Of a DNA stretch of 64,000 nt, positions 33,717-41,893 are shown piece after piece. This stretch comes from Myxococcales bacterium (GTDB lineage Bacteria; Myxococcota_A; Polyangia; Palsa-1104; JAEUJZ01), in the NCBI GenBank assembly GCA_016794465.1, contig JAEUKA010000024.1, forward strand, positions 166,318-230,317. The letters are read 5' to 3'. The notes under the pieces were generated by a model that was not told where the DNA came from, made no database searches, and saw only the letters and a program-made list of their open reading frames with translations. The translations under genes and the position numbers were made by a program. Every line of letters starts with the position of its first letter. Position 1 is the first letter of the stretch.

Positions 33717-34988
33717 GTGACAACAACCGAAGTGCTGGTGACAGTTCCTGATCGTGGTGCAGCCGATCTGTTGGTTCAGCTGCTAGCTGAGCACGACATC
33801 TCTGCAGAGATCCAGCGTGTACCAGGGAATCCGTACTTGGGAATGCTCACCGCCGATGCTTGGGAAGTACGGGTGGCATCGGAGGATCTGCAAGCCGCGC
33901 AGGCGGTCACAAAGAGTACGGAGAGCGACTCTGCGACGGAGGATGAGCAGCCGTCAGACTCTCCCCGCGCACCTTCGCTCATCACCTTGCTGGGACTCTC
34001 CATCGTGGTTCCGCTGCCGGTTGGGATGCTTCATGCGCAATATCTCCGATTGGGATTCCTGCTACTCGGTGTCGCAGTGCCCTGTGGCATAGTAGGAATC
34101 GTCCAGCGGAATGAGTCCCTCTTTGCGATCGCGCTGATCGCGAAGCTACTCGATACGGTGGTGAGTCCCTGGTTGCTGGTCCGGACTCGCCGGAGACTGG
34201 GTGTTCACATCGCTGGCGATGGATGGAAGGGTATCGGACTCTCTCTGCTGTTTGCGACGCTGTCCTGCGCTGCGCTGGCGTGGTGGAACCAGCAGCGGGA
34301 GGAGCTGAAGCAAGAGCCCATCATCATCCAGGAACTTGATCGGCAGCTGCGAAACATTCAGCAAAGTGTACAAGCGGGCACACTCCTGAAGCCGTCGTAT
34401 CAGTTTCCCAAGACCGCACTTGGCAGAATCGCCACGGCCACGCTCGACTACAACCATCGCTACATCGAGCAGACGCAGCAGATGAACGACTCCTATTACA
34501 AGCTCGAGCCAGCCTTAGGCGCGCTTGTGACATCGGGAGCAGGAAAGGAATCGCTCGAACAATTTGTTCGCGATGCAGAAAAGCTCCGGCTGCTTGCGGA
34601 GAGGTTGGAATCGGAAAAGGAGTGGGACGAGCTCTGTGACGCGCTGCATGCCGATGAGGAGAAGACCCAGAGTACCAAAGCGTTCGTCGATGGCCTACAA
34701 CGCGGTCACACAGGGCCGACTTCTTCCGTGCCGAAGGCTCGGGAGATCGCTGGAAAAATCGCTCTGTCCGCAGCACACCTAAAGGACGCGGCCACGATCC
34801 TTTTGCACTGGCAGCAAGTGACTCCGTATGAGCTTCACGAGGGTCACATCTCCTTTCCTGCCGCGCAGCCGACCGAGACGGAGCAAGACAAGTATGGAGA
34901 GCTCCTACGGAACGCCGCCAACCTCGCCAATGAAATAGAACAGCTTCGCGCGGAAGTAGGACAGCTTACGAGGATGAAAGGGCAGTAG
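33717..34988 (+). CDS. DUF2007-domain membrane protein
   Basis: 423 aa from GTG 33717 with GAGAGGG upstream. Residues 3-65 are a DUF2007 (putative signal-transducing) domain (VLVTVPDRGAADLLVQLL, AWEVRVASEDLQAAQAV). A linker leads to at least three or four membrane spans (about 85-200). A long helical, Glu/Lys-rich region follows, and the C-terminus ends LRAEVGQLTRMKGQ. No other family recognised. The C-terminal half could be a coiled-coil stalk. Confidence 0.72.
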   Translation: MTTTEVLVTVPDRGAADLLVQLLAEHDISAEIQRVPGNPYLGMLTADAWEVRVASEDLQAAQAVTKSTESDSATEDEQPSDSPRAPSLITLLGLSIVVPLPVGMLHAQYLRLGFLLLGVAVPCGIVGIVQRNESLFAIALIAKLLDTVVSPWLLVRTRRRLGVHIAGDGWKGIGLSLLFATLSCAALAWWNQQREELKQEPIIIQELDRQLRNIQQSVQAGTLLKPSYQFPKTALGRIATATLDYNHRYIEQTQQMNDSYYKLEPALGALVTSGAGKESLEQFVRDAEKLRLLAERLESEKEWDELCDALHADEEKTQSTKAFVDGLQRGHTGPTSSVPKAREIAGKIALSAAHLKDAATILLHWQQVTPYELHEGHISFPAAQPTETEQDKYGELLRNAANLANEIEQLRAEVGQLTRMKGQ

Positions 34989-35008
34989 TTTCCGGATGGG
35001 AACTGTGG

Positions 35009-36160
35009 CTAGGAGAAGCGGCAGTCGGGCTGCTTGCGGCCTTGCTTGGTGATCACGATGTGCCACAGCTGACCATCACGCGCGAGCGAGCTGCCTGCGG
35101 CTGAGAGCAGATACCACTGCCACATCAAATAGAAGCGCCGGTCATACTTCTTTTGATCGAGCAGGTGATAGCCATCTTTGAAGTTCTGCCACCACGCCAT
35201 CAGGGTGTGATAGTAGTCCGGCCCGAAGTTGTGCCAGTCCTCCATCACGAACAGTCCTTCCATCGCCTTACCAAGCTGCGCCACCGACGGAGCACAGGCG
35301 TTTGGGAAGATGTACTTTTCGATGAAAGGAACGCCGTGCCGCAGGCTCTCGTTGTTGCCAACGGTGTGCAGCAGCGCCACGCCTTCCGGCTTCAGGTTGC
35401 GATGCACCACTTCCATCAGGTTGCGGTGATTCTTGTGTCCGATGTGCTCTAGGAGTCCTATCGACCACACCCTGTCGAACTGTCCGTAGACATCACGGTA
35501 GTCCTGAAGGCGGAACTCACAGGGCAGATTCCCAGCCATCTCCCGCGCGAGCTTCACTTGCTCTTTGGCGACGGTGACACCGACTACTTTGGCGCCGTAC
35601 TTTTCCGCCGCATACATCGCCAGTCCGCCCCAGCCGCAGCCCAGATCCAGCACCGTCATTCCCGGCTGCAGTCCGACTTTGCGACAGATCAGATCGAGCT
35701 TCGCATCTTGGGCTTCCTGAAGGTTCTTCGCGTTCTTCCAGTAGCCACAGGTGTAGACCAAGCGCTTGTCGAGCATCACCTTGTAGAGATCATTGCCGAT
35801 GTCGTAGTGCTTTTCGGCGACCTCGTAGGCGCGCGCGCGGCTCTGCCGGTTGAACAGAATCGAGTGCAGCGTGATCAGCCGCATCCGCCAGTCACCGGTG
35901 ATCTTCTTGGTCATGTCGGCGCGCAGGATCTTCTCGAAAAACAGCTCGAGATCCTCACACGTCCACCACTCATCCATGTACGACTCCCCAAGGCCAATCG
36001 ACGCCTCGGCAAGCAGTCGCTCATAGAACAGCGGATTCTTTACCACGATGTCCCCGGGATTCTTCCCCTCGAAGCCAATGCCAGCAGAGGTGAAAAGCTC
36101 GCGGACAACTCCCTCGGCACGCTCGCGGCGGGCCTCATCCGAATTCACACGTAAGACCAT
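35009..36160 (-). CDS. cfa: Cyclopropane-fatty-acyl-phospholipid synthase
   Basis: 383 aa, normal for Cfa. The SAM-binding motif is VLDLGCGWGGLAMYAA and the conserved catalytic stretch is HYDIGNDLYKVMLDKRLVYTCGYW. Further family motifs are IGLLEHIGHKNH and HNFGPDYYHTLMAW. GGGGA lies upstream of the ATG. Its desaturase partner lies 22 nt upstream, so the two genes probably act together: the desaturase makes double bonds that Cfa converts to cyclopropane rings in membrane lipids. Confidence 0.95.
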   Translation of the reverse strand: MVLRVNSDEARRERAEGVVRELFTSAGIGFEGKNPGDIVVKNPLFYERLLAEASIGLGESYMDEWWTCEDLELFFEKILRADMTKKITGDWRMRLITLHSILFNRQSRARAYEVAEKHYDIGNDLYKVMLDKRLVYTCGYWKNAKNLQEAQDAKLDLICRKVGLQPGMTVLDLGCGWGGLAMYAAEKYGAKVVGVTVAKEQVKLAREMAGNLPCEFRLQDYRDVYGQFDRVWSIGLLEHIGHKNHRNLMEVVHRNLKPEGVALLHTVGNNESLRHGVPFIEKYIFPNACAPSVAQLGKAMEGLFVMEDWHNFGPDYYHTLMAWWQNFKDGYHLLDQKKYDRRFYLMWQWYLLSAAGSSLARDGQLWHIVITKQGRKQPDCRFS

Positions 36161-36181
36161 GATGTCCCCAAAATCCTCGCG

Positions 36182-37249
36182 TTACGGAGCGCTCGTTTGT
36201 GAGAGCTCTTGTTTCACTGCGGCCCGCAGCTCTTCGACGTTCGCGTACACATGCTTGGGCTTCGCAAAGATCTCAAACGTCTTTAGTACTGACTCTGCCC
36301 AGCCGAACATCCGATACGGATAGCCATTTTTGATGCAGAACTCCTGCACCATCGGCGCCATCCTTTTGTAGTAGATGTGACTGTAGCCAGGGAACAGATG
36401 ATGCTCGATCTGGTACTGCAGACCCGAGCAGACCAGCGAGCCGAAAAACCCGGTACGAAAGTTAATCGTCGTCGCTGTCTGTAGCAGGACAAAGTCCTTT
36501 TTCCAGTCTCCCTTCGCGATACACAGAGCCTCTGCCGGATAGTGTCCCGGCGCCAGCACCCAGTACAGCGGATAGCCCAGGAGTCCGATCCGCATCAGGT
36601 TAAAGCCGATCACATTCGGCACTGGAAAGAAGAACGAAGGAATCACGAACCACACCACGATGTGGAGCAGCATCACCACCAAGTCCGCCCAGTGCGCCAT
36701 CCGCCTCCGACTCTTGTCGGGCAGAATCGCAAACAGATGACGCCAGCTGCCGATCTGGCGCAGATAGCTGTTCAGCCACGCCATACACGGAAACACCAAG
36801 TGCTGATAGCGTCCGAAGTAGCCGATTCCTTTTGCCACTTCCTGATCCGTACTGGCAAAAAACGGCGGAAAATCACAGTCGCCATCGATGCCCATGACGT
36901 TGGGATTGGCGTGATGCAAGGTGATGTGGCGGTGACGCCAAAAGGTCGCGCCCAGCATCAGGAAGAACGGGTATCCGAAGTACGCCAGGACTTCATTGAC
37001 CCAGCGATGACGGCTCGCTCCGTAGTGCGTAGCGGTGTGAGTATTGGTTCCGACTCCCACCGATCCATACGTCGAGATCAGCATGCCGAGAATCCGCAAC
37101 CACAGCGGCTCTGTGAAAAGGAAGATCGCGATCCCACCCAGCGCCAAGCTGACATGAACCGCAAGTTCGAGAAGTACCGGAAGTACGGGACGTTGGTTCC
37201 AGCCTCGATTGCGGAACTCCGTTCTCAAGGCTGCTAGGGCATCATCCAT
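36182..37249 (-). CDS. Membrane fatty-acid desaturase
   Basis: 355 aa from ATG 37249. Histidine boxes typical of front-end or lipid desaturases are visible in order: HTATHYGASRH, HRHITLHH and QYQIEHHLFP. Several hydrophobic spans surround them. The last His box has Q in front of xxEHH, as in delta-type desaturases. It is the first gene of a two-gene operon with cfa. A candidate dyad lies 40 nt upstream. Confidence 0.9.
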   Translation of the reverse strand: MDDALAALRTEFRNRGWNQRPVLPVLLELAVHVSLALGGIAIFLFTEPLWLRILGMLISTYGSVGVGTNTHTATHYGASRHRWVNEVLAYFGYPFFLMLGATFWRHRHITLHHANPNVMGIDGDCDFPPFFASTDQEVAKGIGYFGRYQHLVFPCMAWLNSYLRQIGSWRHLFAILPDKSRRRMAHWADLVVMLLHIVVWFVIPSFFFPVPNVIGFNLMRIGLLGYPLYWVLAPGHYPAEALCIAKGDWKKDFVLLQTATTINFRTGFFGSLVCSGLQYQIEHHLFPGYSHIYYKRMAPMVQEFCIKNGYPYRMFGWAESVLKTFEIFAKPKHVYANVEELRAAVKQELSQTSAP

Positions 37250-37288
37250 CGCGCCAGAATAACGCAGCACATCTTGTCCGTGGCAGCA

Positions 37289-37306
37289 AAGATCAGCTGC
37301 GATCTT
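37289..37306. promoter_or_regulatory. Short dyad upstream of desaturase gene
   Basis: AAGATC (37289-37294) and GATCTT (37301-37306) form a perfect inverted repeat with a 6-nt spacer, 40 nt upstream of the desaturase start in a divergent region. It may be an operator; a single observation. Confidence 0.3.
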
Positions 37307-37513
37307 CGTTTTCGCGCACCAAACAACTTGGTCAGTGGTTCGACGACTTATCCAAGCCGCGACCTGAGCCCTGATGGCACCGGAATAACAGGAGTATCAA
37401 ACGCATCTTTATTGGCAGTACTCGATGAAGCGGAAGAGTCGCCCTCCTAAACCGCCCAGCTTTCTCACCTCACGCCTTGTCAAGGTAGGACCTGATGGCG
37501 GAGACTCCGACCC

Positions 37514-39499
37514 ATGCACCAAAAACACTCTGCGGCTCACTCCCTTTCCACGCACTTCAGACTCCTTGGCGGACTCCTTTGCGGATTCCTTTGGGTGGGC
37601 TGCTCTGACGGCGGAGAGGTACCACATTTTGAGGTTCCCGATCGACCGGCTGGCGTGCGCGCGCCGCTGTCTGCTCCGTGCGATCCGATGGATGAGACGC
37701 GCTGTCTTCTACCCTTCCCATCGAGTGTCTTTACCGTCCGCGATCCAAGCACCAAGACCGGTCTGCGCGTTGCCATTGCTGCCGATTCACTGGAAGTCGC
37801 CGACGATCCGGCGGCTCTCCTCCGTGCCGATGGCTTTTCCCAAGTGACACCCCTGGTGACAGCGTTTTTCGCCGACATTCCACCCCTTCCTGTTGCAAAA
37901 AACGGGGACGGTCCGCTGCGACTCCTGTTGGCTCAGCCGGGTGCAAGTGGCTTTGGTGAAGCTGTTCCGCTGCGCTTCTCCGTCGAGCAGAACGTCGCAA
38001 CAGGAGGCCGAACCGAGTCCTTCCTATTTGCCTATCCGCTCCGTCCGCTCGCTGCTGGATCGGATTATGTAGCGGTGGTTCTTGATGATCTGCCGGTCCG
38101 GACAGACTCCCAAAGGACTCTGCTTGCGCCTTCGCGATGGACTCAAGTCGCGCTAGGAATCGCAGCACCCGCGACGCAGACAGAGGCCGAGCTGGCCGCC
38201 TATCACGCACCGACCCGGGCGGTGCTGCGCCGTGCTGGCATCGATCCCCAGCGAGTCTTGCGGGTGTGGGACTTTACGACGCGATCGGAACAGGATGCGC
38301 AGAAGAGCTTGGCCACGATGCGTGCCGGAGTTCTTTCTGCCGTTACTTCCGGAGCCGTAAGCGTTCACATTGATGAGGTCAAGTCTTCCCCAAATCCAGC
38401 GATCTCAGCGACGGTGATTGGCCACCTGGAAGGAATCCCAAAGTACATCGAGTCGCAGCCGGGAAGCTCTCTGTCTTTTGACTCCCAAGGACTCCCGATT
38501 GTGAAAGGAACGCGCTCGGCTCCGTTCCGGATTGTGATTCCGGCGGGAACCGGCAGCTACCGCTTCATCATGTTCGGACACGGCACTGGCGGCACCTATC
38601 TGGACGATACATTTGATACCGAGATCGCTGGAAGTGGCGCCGCGAAAGTAGGAATCCAGTTCGATGGCTGGACAGAGAGCGAGGTGCTACAGACGCTGGC
38701 GGGAATCCTGCAGATCGTGAAAGGCTCGCACTATGCGACGGCGATGCTGATGCAGGCGCAGGCCGATGCGGCTGCGGTGCAAGCGCTGTTGCCGACAAAA
38801 ATCGGTGACGCTCTGGCGGCGCCGCTGCTCGGTGGCAAGGTCAATCCAGCGGCGGGGCGAAGGCCGACCGATGACAAGCTGCTGTGGGCGGGAGGCTCAC
38901 TCGGCGGAATCATGGGCTTGGTGGCGGTCAGCGCCGATCCGAAGCTGCGGTACGGAGTGCTCAATGTCCCCGGCGCGGCGTGGACGCACTACGTTCCCAA
39001 GTCGCTGCTGTTTGCGATGCTGGCGCCGCTGCTCGAGTCGACCTATCGCAGTCAGGTCAGCGCGCTGCACACCCTGGCGATGACGCAGGGAATCTGGGAT
39101 GAGGTCGATGGCGCGGCGTGGGCGAGTGCTCTGCGAGGTCGGCAAGCGGCGTTCCTGATTCAAGAGAGCATCGGCGATCCGGTGGTTCCCAATGCAGGCA
39201 GTGAGATGGTGGCGGTCGTCACCGATGCCAAGCTGGTGGGCGCCGAGCTGTCTCCGCTGGCGCTGAGCCTGCCGCGCCAAAACGTCGTCGAGGCCGGCAG
39301 CGGCATCACCCAATATCGCGTCGCTGACACCGGTCCCTACGATGTCCATGGCTTCGCCGGTCGCAACACCCCCGCTGGCCGCGCCGCCCGCGCTCAGATC
39401 GTCGACTTTGTGCGCTCGATTTGGAACGACGGCGAGGCCAAGATCACCGTCCCCACAGCCTGCCCAAGCAGCCGCTGCGACTTCTCGGGCACTCCCTAG
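37514..39499 (+). CDS. Lipoprotein alpha/beta hydrolase
   Basis: 661 aa. Signal peptide with lipobox WVGC; the h-region is partly built from 12-nt repeats. The hydrolase core is in the C-terminal half: a nucleophile elbow AGGSLGGIMG, an acidic residue in SIGDPVVPN, and a histidine in YDVHGFAGRN, in the order Ser-Asp-His. The N-terminal half (about 60-260) resembles a bacterial virulence-factor lipase N-terminal domain by gene architecture; this is a weak match. No neighbour suggests a substrate. Confidence 0.78.
   Translation: MHQKHSAAHSLSTHFRLLGGLLCGFLWVGCSDGGEVPHFEVPDRPAGVRAPLSAPCDPMDETRCLLPFPSSVFTVRDPSTKTGLRVAIAADSLEVADDPAALLRADGFSQVTPLVTAFFADIPPLPVAKNGDGPLRLLLAQPGASGFGEAVPLRFSVEQNVATGGRTESFLFAYPLRPLAAGSDYVAVVLDDLPVRTDSQRTLLAPSRWTQVALGIAAPATQTEAELAAYHAPTRAVLRRAGIDPQRVLRVWDFTTRSEQDAQKSLATMRAGVLSAVTSGAVSVHIDEVKSSPNPAISATVIGHLEGIPKYIESQPGSSLSFDSQGLPIVKGTRSAPFRIVIPAGTGSYRFIMFGHGTGGTYLDDTFDTEIAGSGAAKVGIQFDGWTESEVLQTLAGILQIVKGSHYATAMLMQAQADAAAVQALLPTKIGDALAAPLLGGKVNPAAGRRPTDDKLLWAGGSLGGIMGLVAVSADPKLRYGVLNVPGAAWTHYVPKSLLFAMLAPLLESTYRSQVSALHTLAMTQGIWDEVDGAAWASALRGRQAAFLIQESIGDPVVPNAGSEMVAVVTDAKLVGAELSPLALSLPRQNVVEAGSGITQYRVADTGPYDVHGFAGRNTPAGRAARAQIVDFVRSIWNDGEAKITVPTACPSSRCDFSGTP
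37556..37591 (+). repeat. Three tandem copies of a 12-nt repeat in signal-peptide codons
   Basis: Units ttcagactcctt, ggcggactcctt and tgcggattcctt are in frame and encode the hydrophobic FRLLGGLLCGFL part of the lipoprotein signal peptide. The cggayTCC core resembles the units at 15139-15330. Confidence 0.8.
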
Positions 39500-39549
39500 C
39501 CGGGGCGAAATTCTTGATCTGGGCGTGTCGGTAGGCTACCCAAGGCCGC

Positions 39550-40908
39550 ATGAAGCGGTTTCACAGACGGTTGGTGGTTTCTAAGAACGCGATGGTGCTG
39601 GCGCTGACGCTGGGCGCGGCGGCGCTGCCGATGAGCCCGTGGCTGTCGCCCGTCCATGCCGAGGAACGCAATGCCGACATTGCGCAGCTTGAGCGCGATC
39701 TGGCCGAGGCGGGTCGAACCGGGGCGCTGCCGACGCTGCAGAAAGCGTGGCAGATTCGCTTCGACGGTGCGGTCGGTCCGGGCGAGCGGATCTCTCTCGA
39801 AGTCATGCCGGCGATTCCGGTCCAAGATGGCGATCCCGAGTCTCGACGGCGCTTCGACAGGCTGCGCGAGCAGGTCAAGCAAGCGTTCGAGCTGCACAAG
39901 CAGGACACCGGCGTCTTTACGGTCGTGCTCCGCGACGGAACCAAGCTGCTGACCAGTCAGGGGATGGTGATTCCGCTGCGGTTTGTGTTTAAGCGGCTGG
40001 TGACGGTGTCGTCGGAGACAAGCTTTGCCGGCTACGGTCAGTCCGGCTGCTCGATTACCACCCAGTTCTTCGCCACCGGCACCCGCGAGCCGCTACGACT
40101 CGGGGAAAATCCGACGCTGGCGCGCTTTGCGTTCAAGCCGGAAGGCATCGCGGTGCTACAGGGCTATCAGGGTCAGCGTGGCGAGATCGTGATGTTCCGT
40201 CGCCAGACCAATGATCCCGTCGAGGTGTCGCTCGAGTACACCGATCCCGAGCTGGGCCAGGTCACCCGCTTTGCGCCGGTGCCGCTGCAGGTCTGCTCCG
40301 ATGCTGCGCTGCCACCGCCGCCGCCGCCGCCTGTCGTCGAAGCGCCCCCGCCGTCGGAGCTACCGCCGCCGCCGCCCGTCGAGACTGTGGCGATTCCCGA
40401 GCCCGTTCCGCTGCCACGCGGCCTGACCTGGGGCATCTCGGGCATTGCCGGCGTGGGATTGGTCACCGAGCCGGGCTATGGCGACGGCGTGGGTGGCGTG
40501 GCATTCGGAGCCAGCGGTCGCCTCGGCTACTTCTTTCACCAGCAGTTCGCGCTCATCGCTGAGCCCCGCCTCATCGGGATGGCCGGCCCGACGTTCCAGG
40601 CCTACAAGGTCAGTGCGGCGCTGCTCGGTCAGTTTCACTTTCTACGCTCGTGGGTGATTGCCGCCGGTCCGTCGCTGGGCTTTGCCGGCAGTGATATCTT
40701 CGGCGGCTCGAACTACGCCGGTGGCTTCTTGGCCCGCTTCGGCGGCGACATCGCGCTTCGCCCCACCAGCAGTGGCCGCAGCCGCGCCATCTCGCTCCGC
40801 ATGGATGTCGAGCCGCTGTTTCTGCCCATCCCAGGCGGCGACCAGCGGGTCAGCTCTGTCGGTGCGATCACCAGCATCGGTCTTTCCGTCGGCTACGAGA
40901 GCTACTGA
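39550..40908 (+). CDS. Outer-membrane beta-barrel protein with proline-rich linker
   Basis: 452 aa; the ATG at 39550 gives a long n-region, and an ATG at 39592 would give a clean signal peptide ending at VHAEE. Residues about 30-260 are an unnamed N-terminal domain with paired Cys. A Pro-rich linker of about 45 residues (LPPPPPPPVVEAPPPSELPP) leads to a C-terminal barrel of about 150 residues ending in GLSVGYESY. The next gene overlaps its stop (TGATG). No family recognised for the first domain. Confidence 0.75.
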   Translation: MKRFHRRLVVSKNAMVLALTLGAAALPMSPWLSPVHAEERNADIAQLERDLAEAGRTGALPTLQKAWQIRFDGAVGPGERISLEVMPAIPVQDGDPESRRRFDRLREQVKQAFELHKQDTGVFTVVLRDGTKLLTSQGMVIPLRFVFKRLVTVSSETSFAGYGQSGCSITTQFFATGTREPLRLGENPTLARFAFKPEGIAVLQGYQGQRGEIVMFRRQTNDPVEVSLEYTDPELGQVTRFAPVPLQVCSDAALPPPPPPPVVEAPPPSELPPPPPVETVAIPEPVPLPRGLTWGISGIAGVGLVTEPGYGDGVGGVAFGASGRLGYFFHQQFALIAEPRLIGMAGPTFQAYKVSAALLGQFHFLRSWVIAAGPSLGFAGSDIFGGSNYAGGFLARFGGDIALRPTSSGRSRAISLRMDVEPLFLPIPGGDQRVSSVGAITSIGLSVGYESY

Positions 40909-41381
40909 TGGCCGAGGCCAGCGCCGCCCTTCTGTATCCCAAGACCTGCGCAGCGACGTTTTCTTGTCGCCAGTGTCGTCACTCGGCACAGGTGGTATTT
41001 CACGATCCAGACGCATTCGCCGAGGATGAGCCGATCGGCGGTCGCAGTCGCTGGATGCAGGAAGCAGCGATGGAACAAGCGCTGCGCAAGCTCCACGACA
41101 AGTCAAAGAAGGCGCTGTCACTTGTACCCTGTCCAAAGTGTGGCGGGATCGATGAGCCGGCGCGACGACAGGCCTATCTGCGGGCGGCGCTGCCTCTGCT
41201 GGCGGTGGTGCCGGTGATGCTGCCGACGCTGACCATGCTGTTTGGAGTGGTCGCGGTGGCCAATCGGGTCCAAGCGGCGCTGCTGGCCCTGGCGGTGACC
41301 GGGGCGCTGGCGACGCTGGTGGTGCTGTGGGGTCAAAGGCGGCTCGTCGGGGATGCCCGGCGGTCCGTGCGCTTTTCGTAG
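40908..41381 (+). CDS. Zinc-ribbon membrane protein
   Basis: 157 aa. A CRQC pair (residues 20-23) and a CPKC pair (about 75-78) form a zinc ribbon interrupted by a helical insert. Two hydrophobic spans follow (ALPLLAVVPVMLPTLTMLFG and ALLALAVTGALATLVVLWG). The start overlaps the upstream stop as TGATG, so it is translationally coupled to the barrel protein. No family recognised. Confidence 0.7.
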   Translation: MAEASAALLYPKTCAATFSCRQCRHSAQVVFHDPDAFAEDEPIGGRSRWMQEAAMEQALRKLHDKSKKALSLVPCPKCGGIDEPARRQAYLRAALPLLAVVPVMLPTLTMLFGVVAVANRVQAALLALAVTGALATLVVLWGQRRLVGDARRSVRFS

Positions 41382-41393
41382 CTGGAGTGTCGG

Positions 41394-41834
41394 TTAGGTA
41401 GCCGGCGTCGGGCTGTCACTGGCGATGCGCAACAGATCGGCCGCAAACTGCTCCGCCGTCGACACCACCACCCGCGCCGCAAAGAGCAGCGAGTCATCGG
41501 TCCACTCATTGTCGAGCGCCGGCAGCGTCACCCGAAAATAGACCTCGGACTTGTCGGTATTGAGCACCCAGGTTCCCATGTAGGTGCGGGCGTTGAGCCG
41601 CGTCAGCGCCTCCGCCACCGCCGAGAAGCGCGCCGCCGGCACCAAGAACGGCATCGCCATCGCCAGCGTGACCATGTGCCGATCGGCAAACGGCAGCAGC
41701 TGCAACAGCGCCTCTTTTTCCAGCAGCGGATAGACCACCGCCAGCTGGCCGCGCTCGTCGTTTTGCAAGAATCGGAAGTTCTGGCGCTCGCAGAACGCCT
41801 TCAGGTTTTGGTAGTTGAGTAGATAGCCCGGCAT
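41394..41834 (-). CDS. YbjN-domain protein
   Basis: 146 aa from ATG 41834, which has GAGG 8 nt upstream; the GTG at 41843 has no spacing to it. The sequence LQNDERGQLAVVYPLLEKEALLQL, TYMGTWVLNTDKSEVYFRVTL and DDSLLFAARVVVST matches the YbjN (putative sensory transduction regulator) fold, which is structurally related to type III secretion chaperones. It is 59 nt after the 959-aa repetitive protein on the same strand and probably its partner. Confidence 0.78.
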   Translation of the reverse strand: MPGYLLNYQNLKAFCERQNFRFLQNDERGQLAVVYPLLEKEALLQLLPFADRHMVTLAMAMPFLVPAARFSAVAEALTRLNARTYMGTWVLNTDKSEVYFRVTLPALDNEWTDDSLLFAARVVVSTAEQFAADLLRIASDSPTPAT

Positions 41835-41893
41835 CGTCGACACCTCGTCAGCTAGTCAGCATATCAAGCCCGACCGCCGCACGGAACTGCCGC

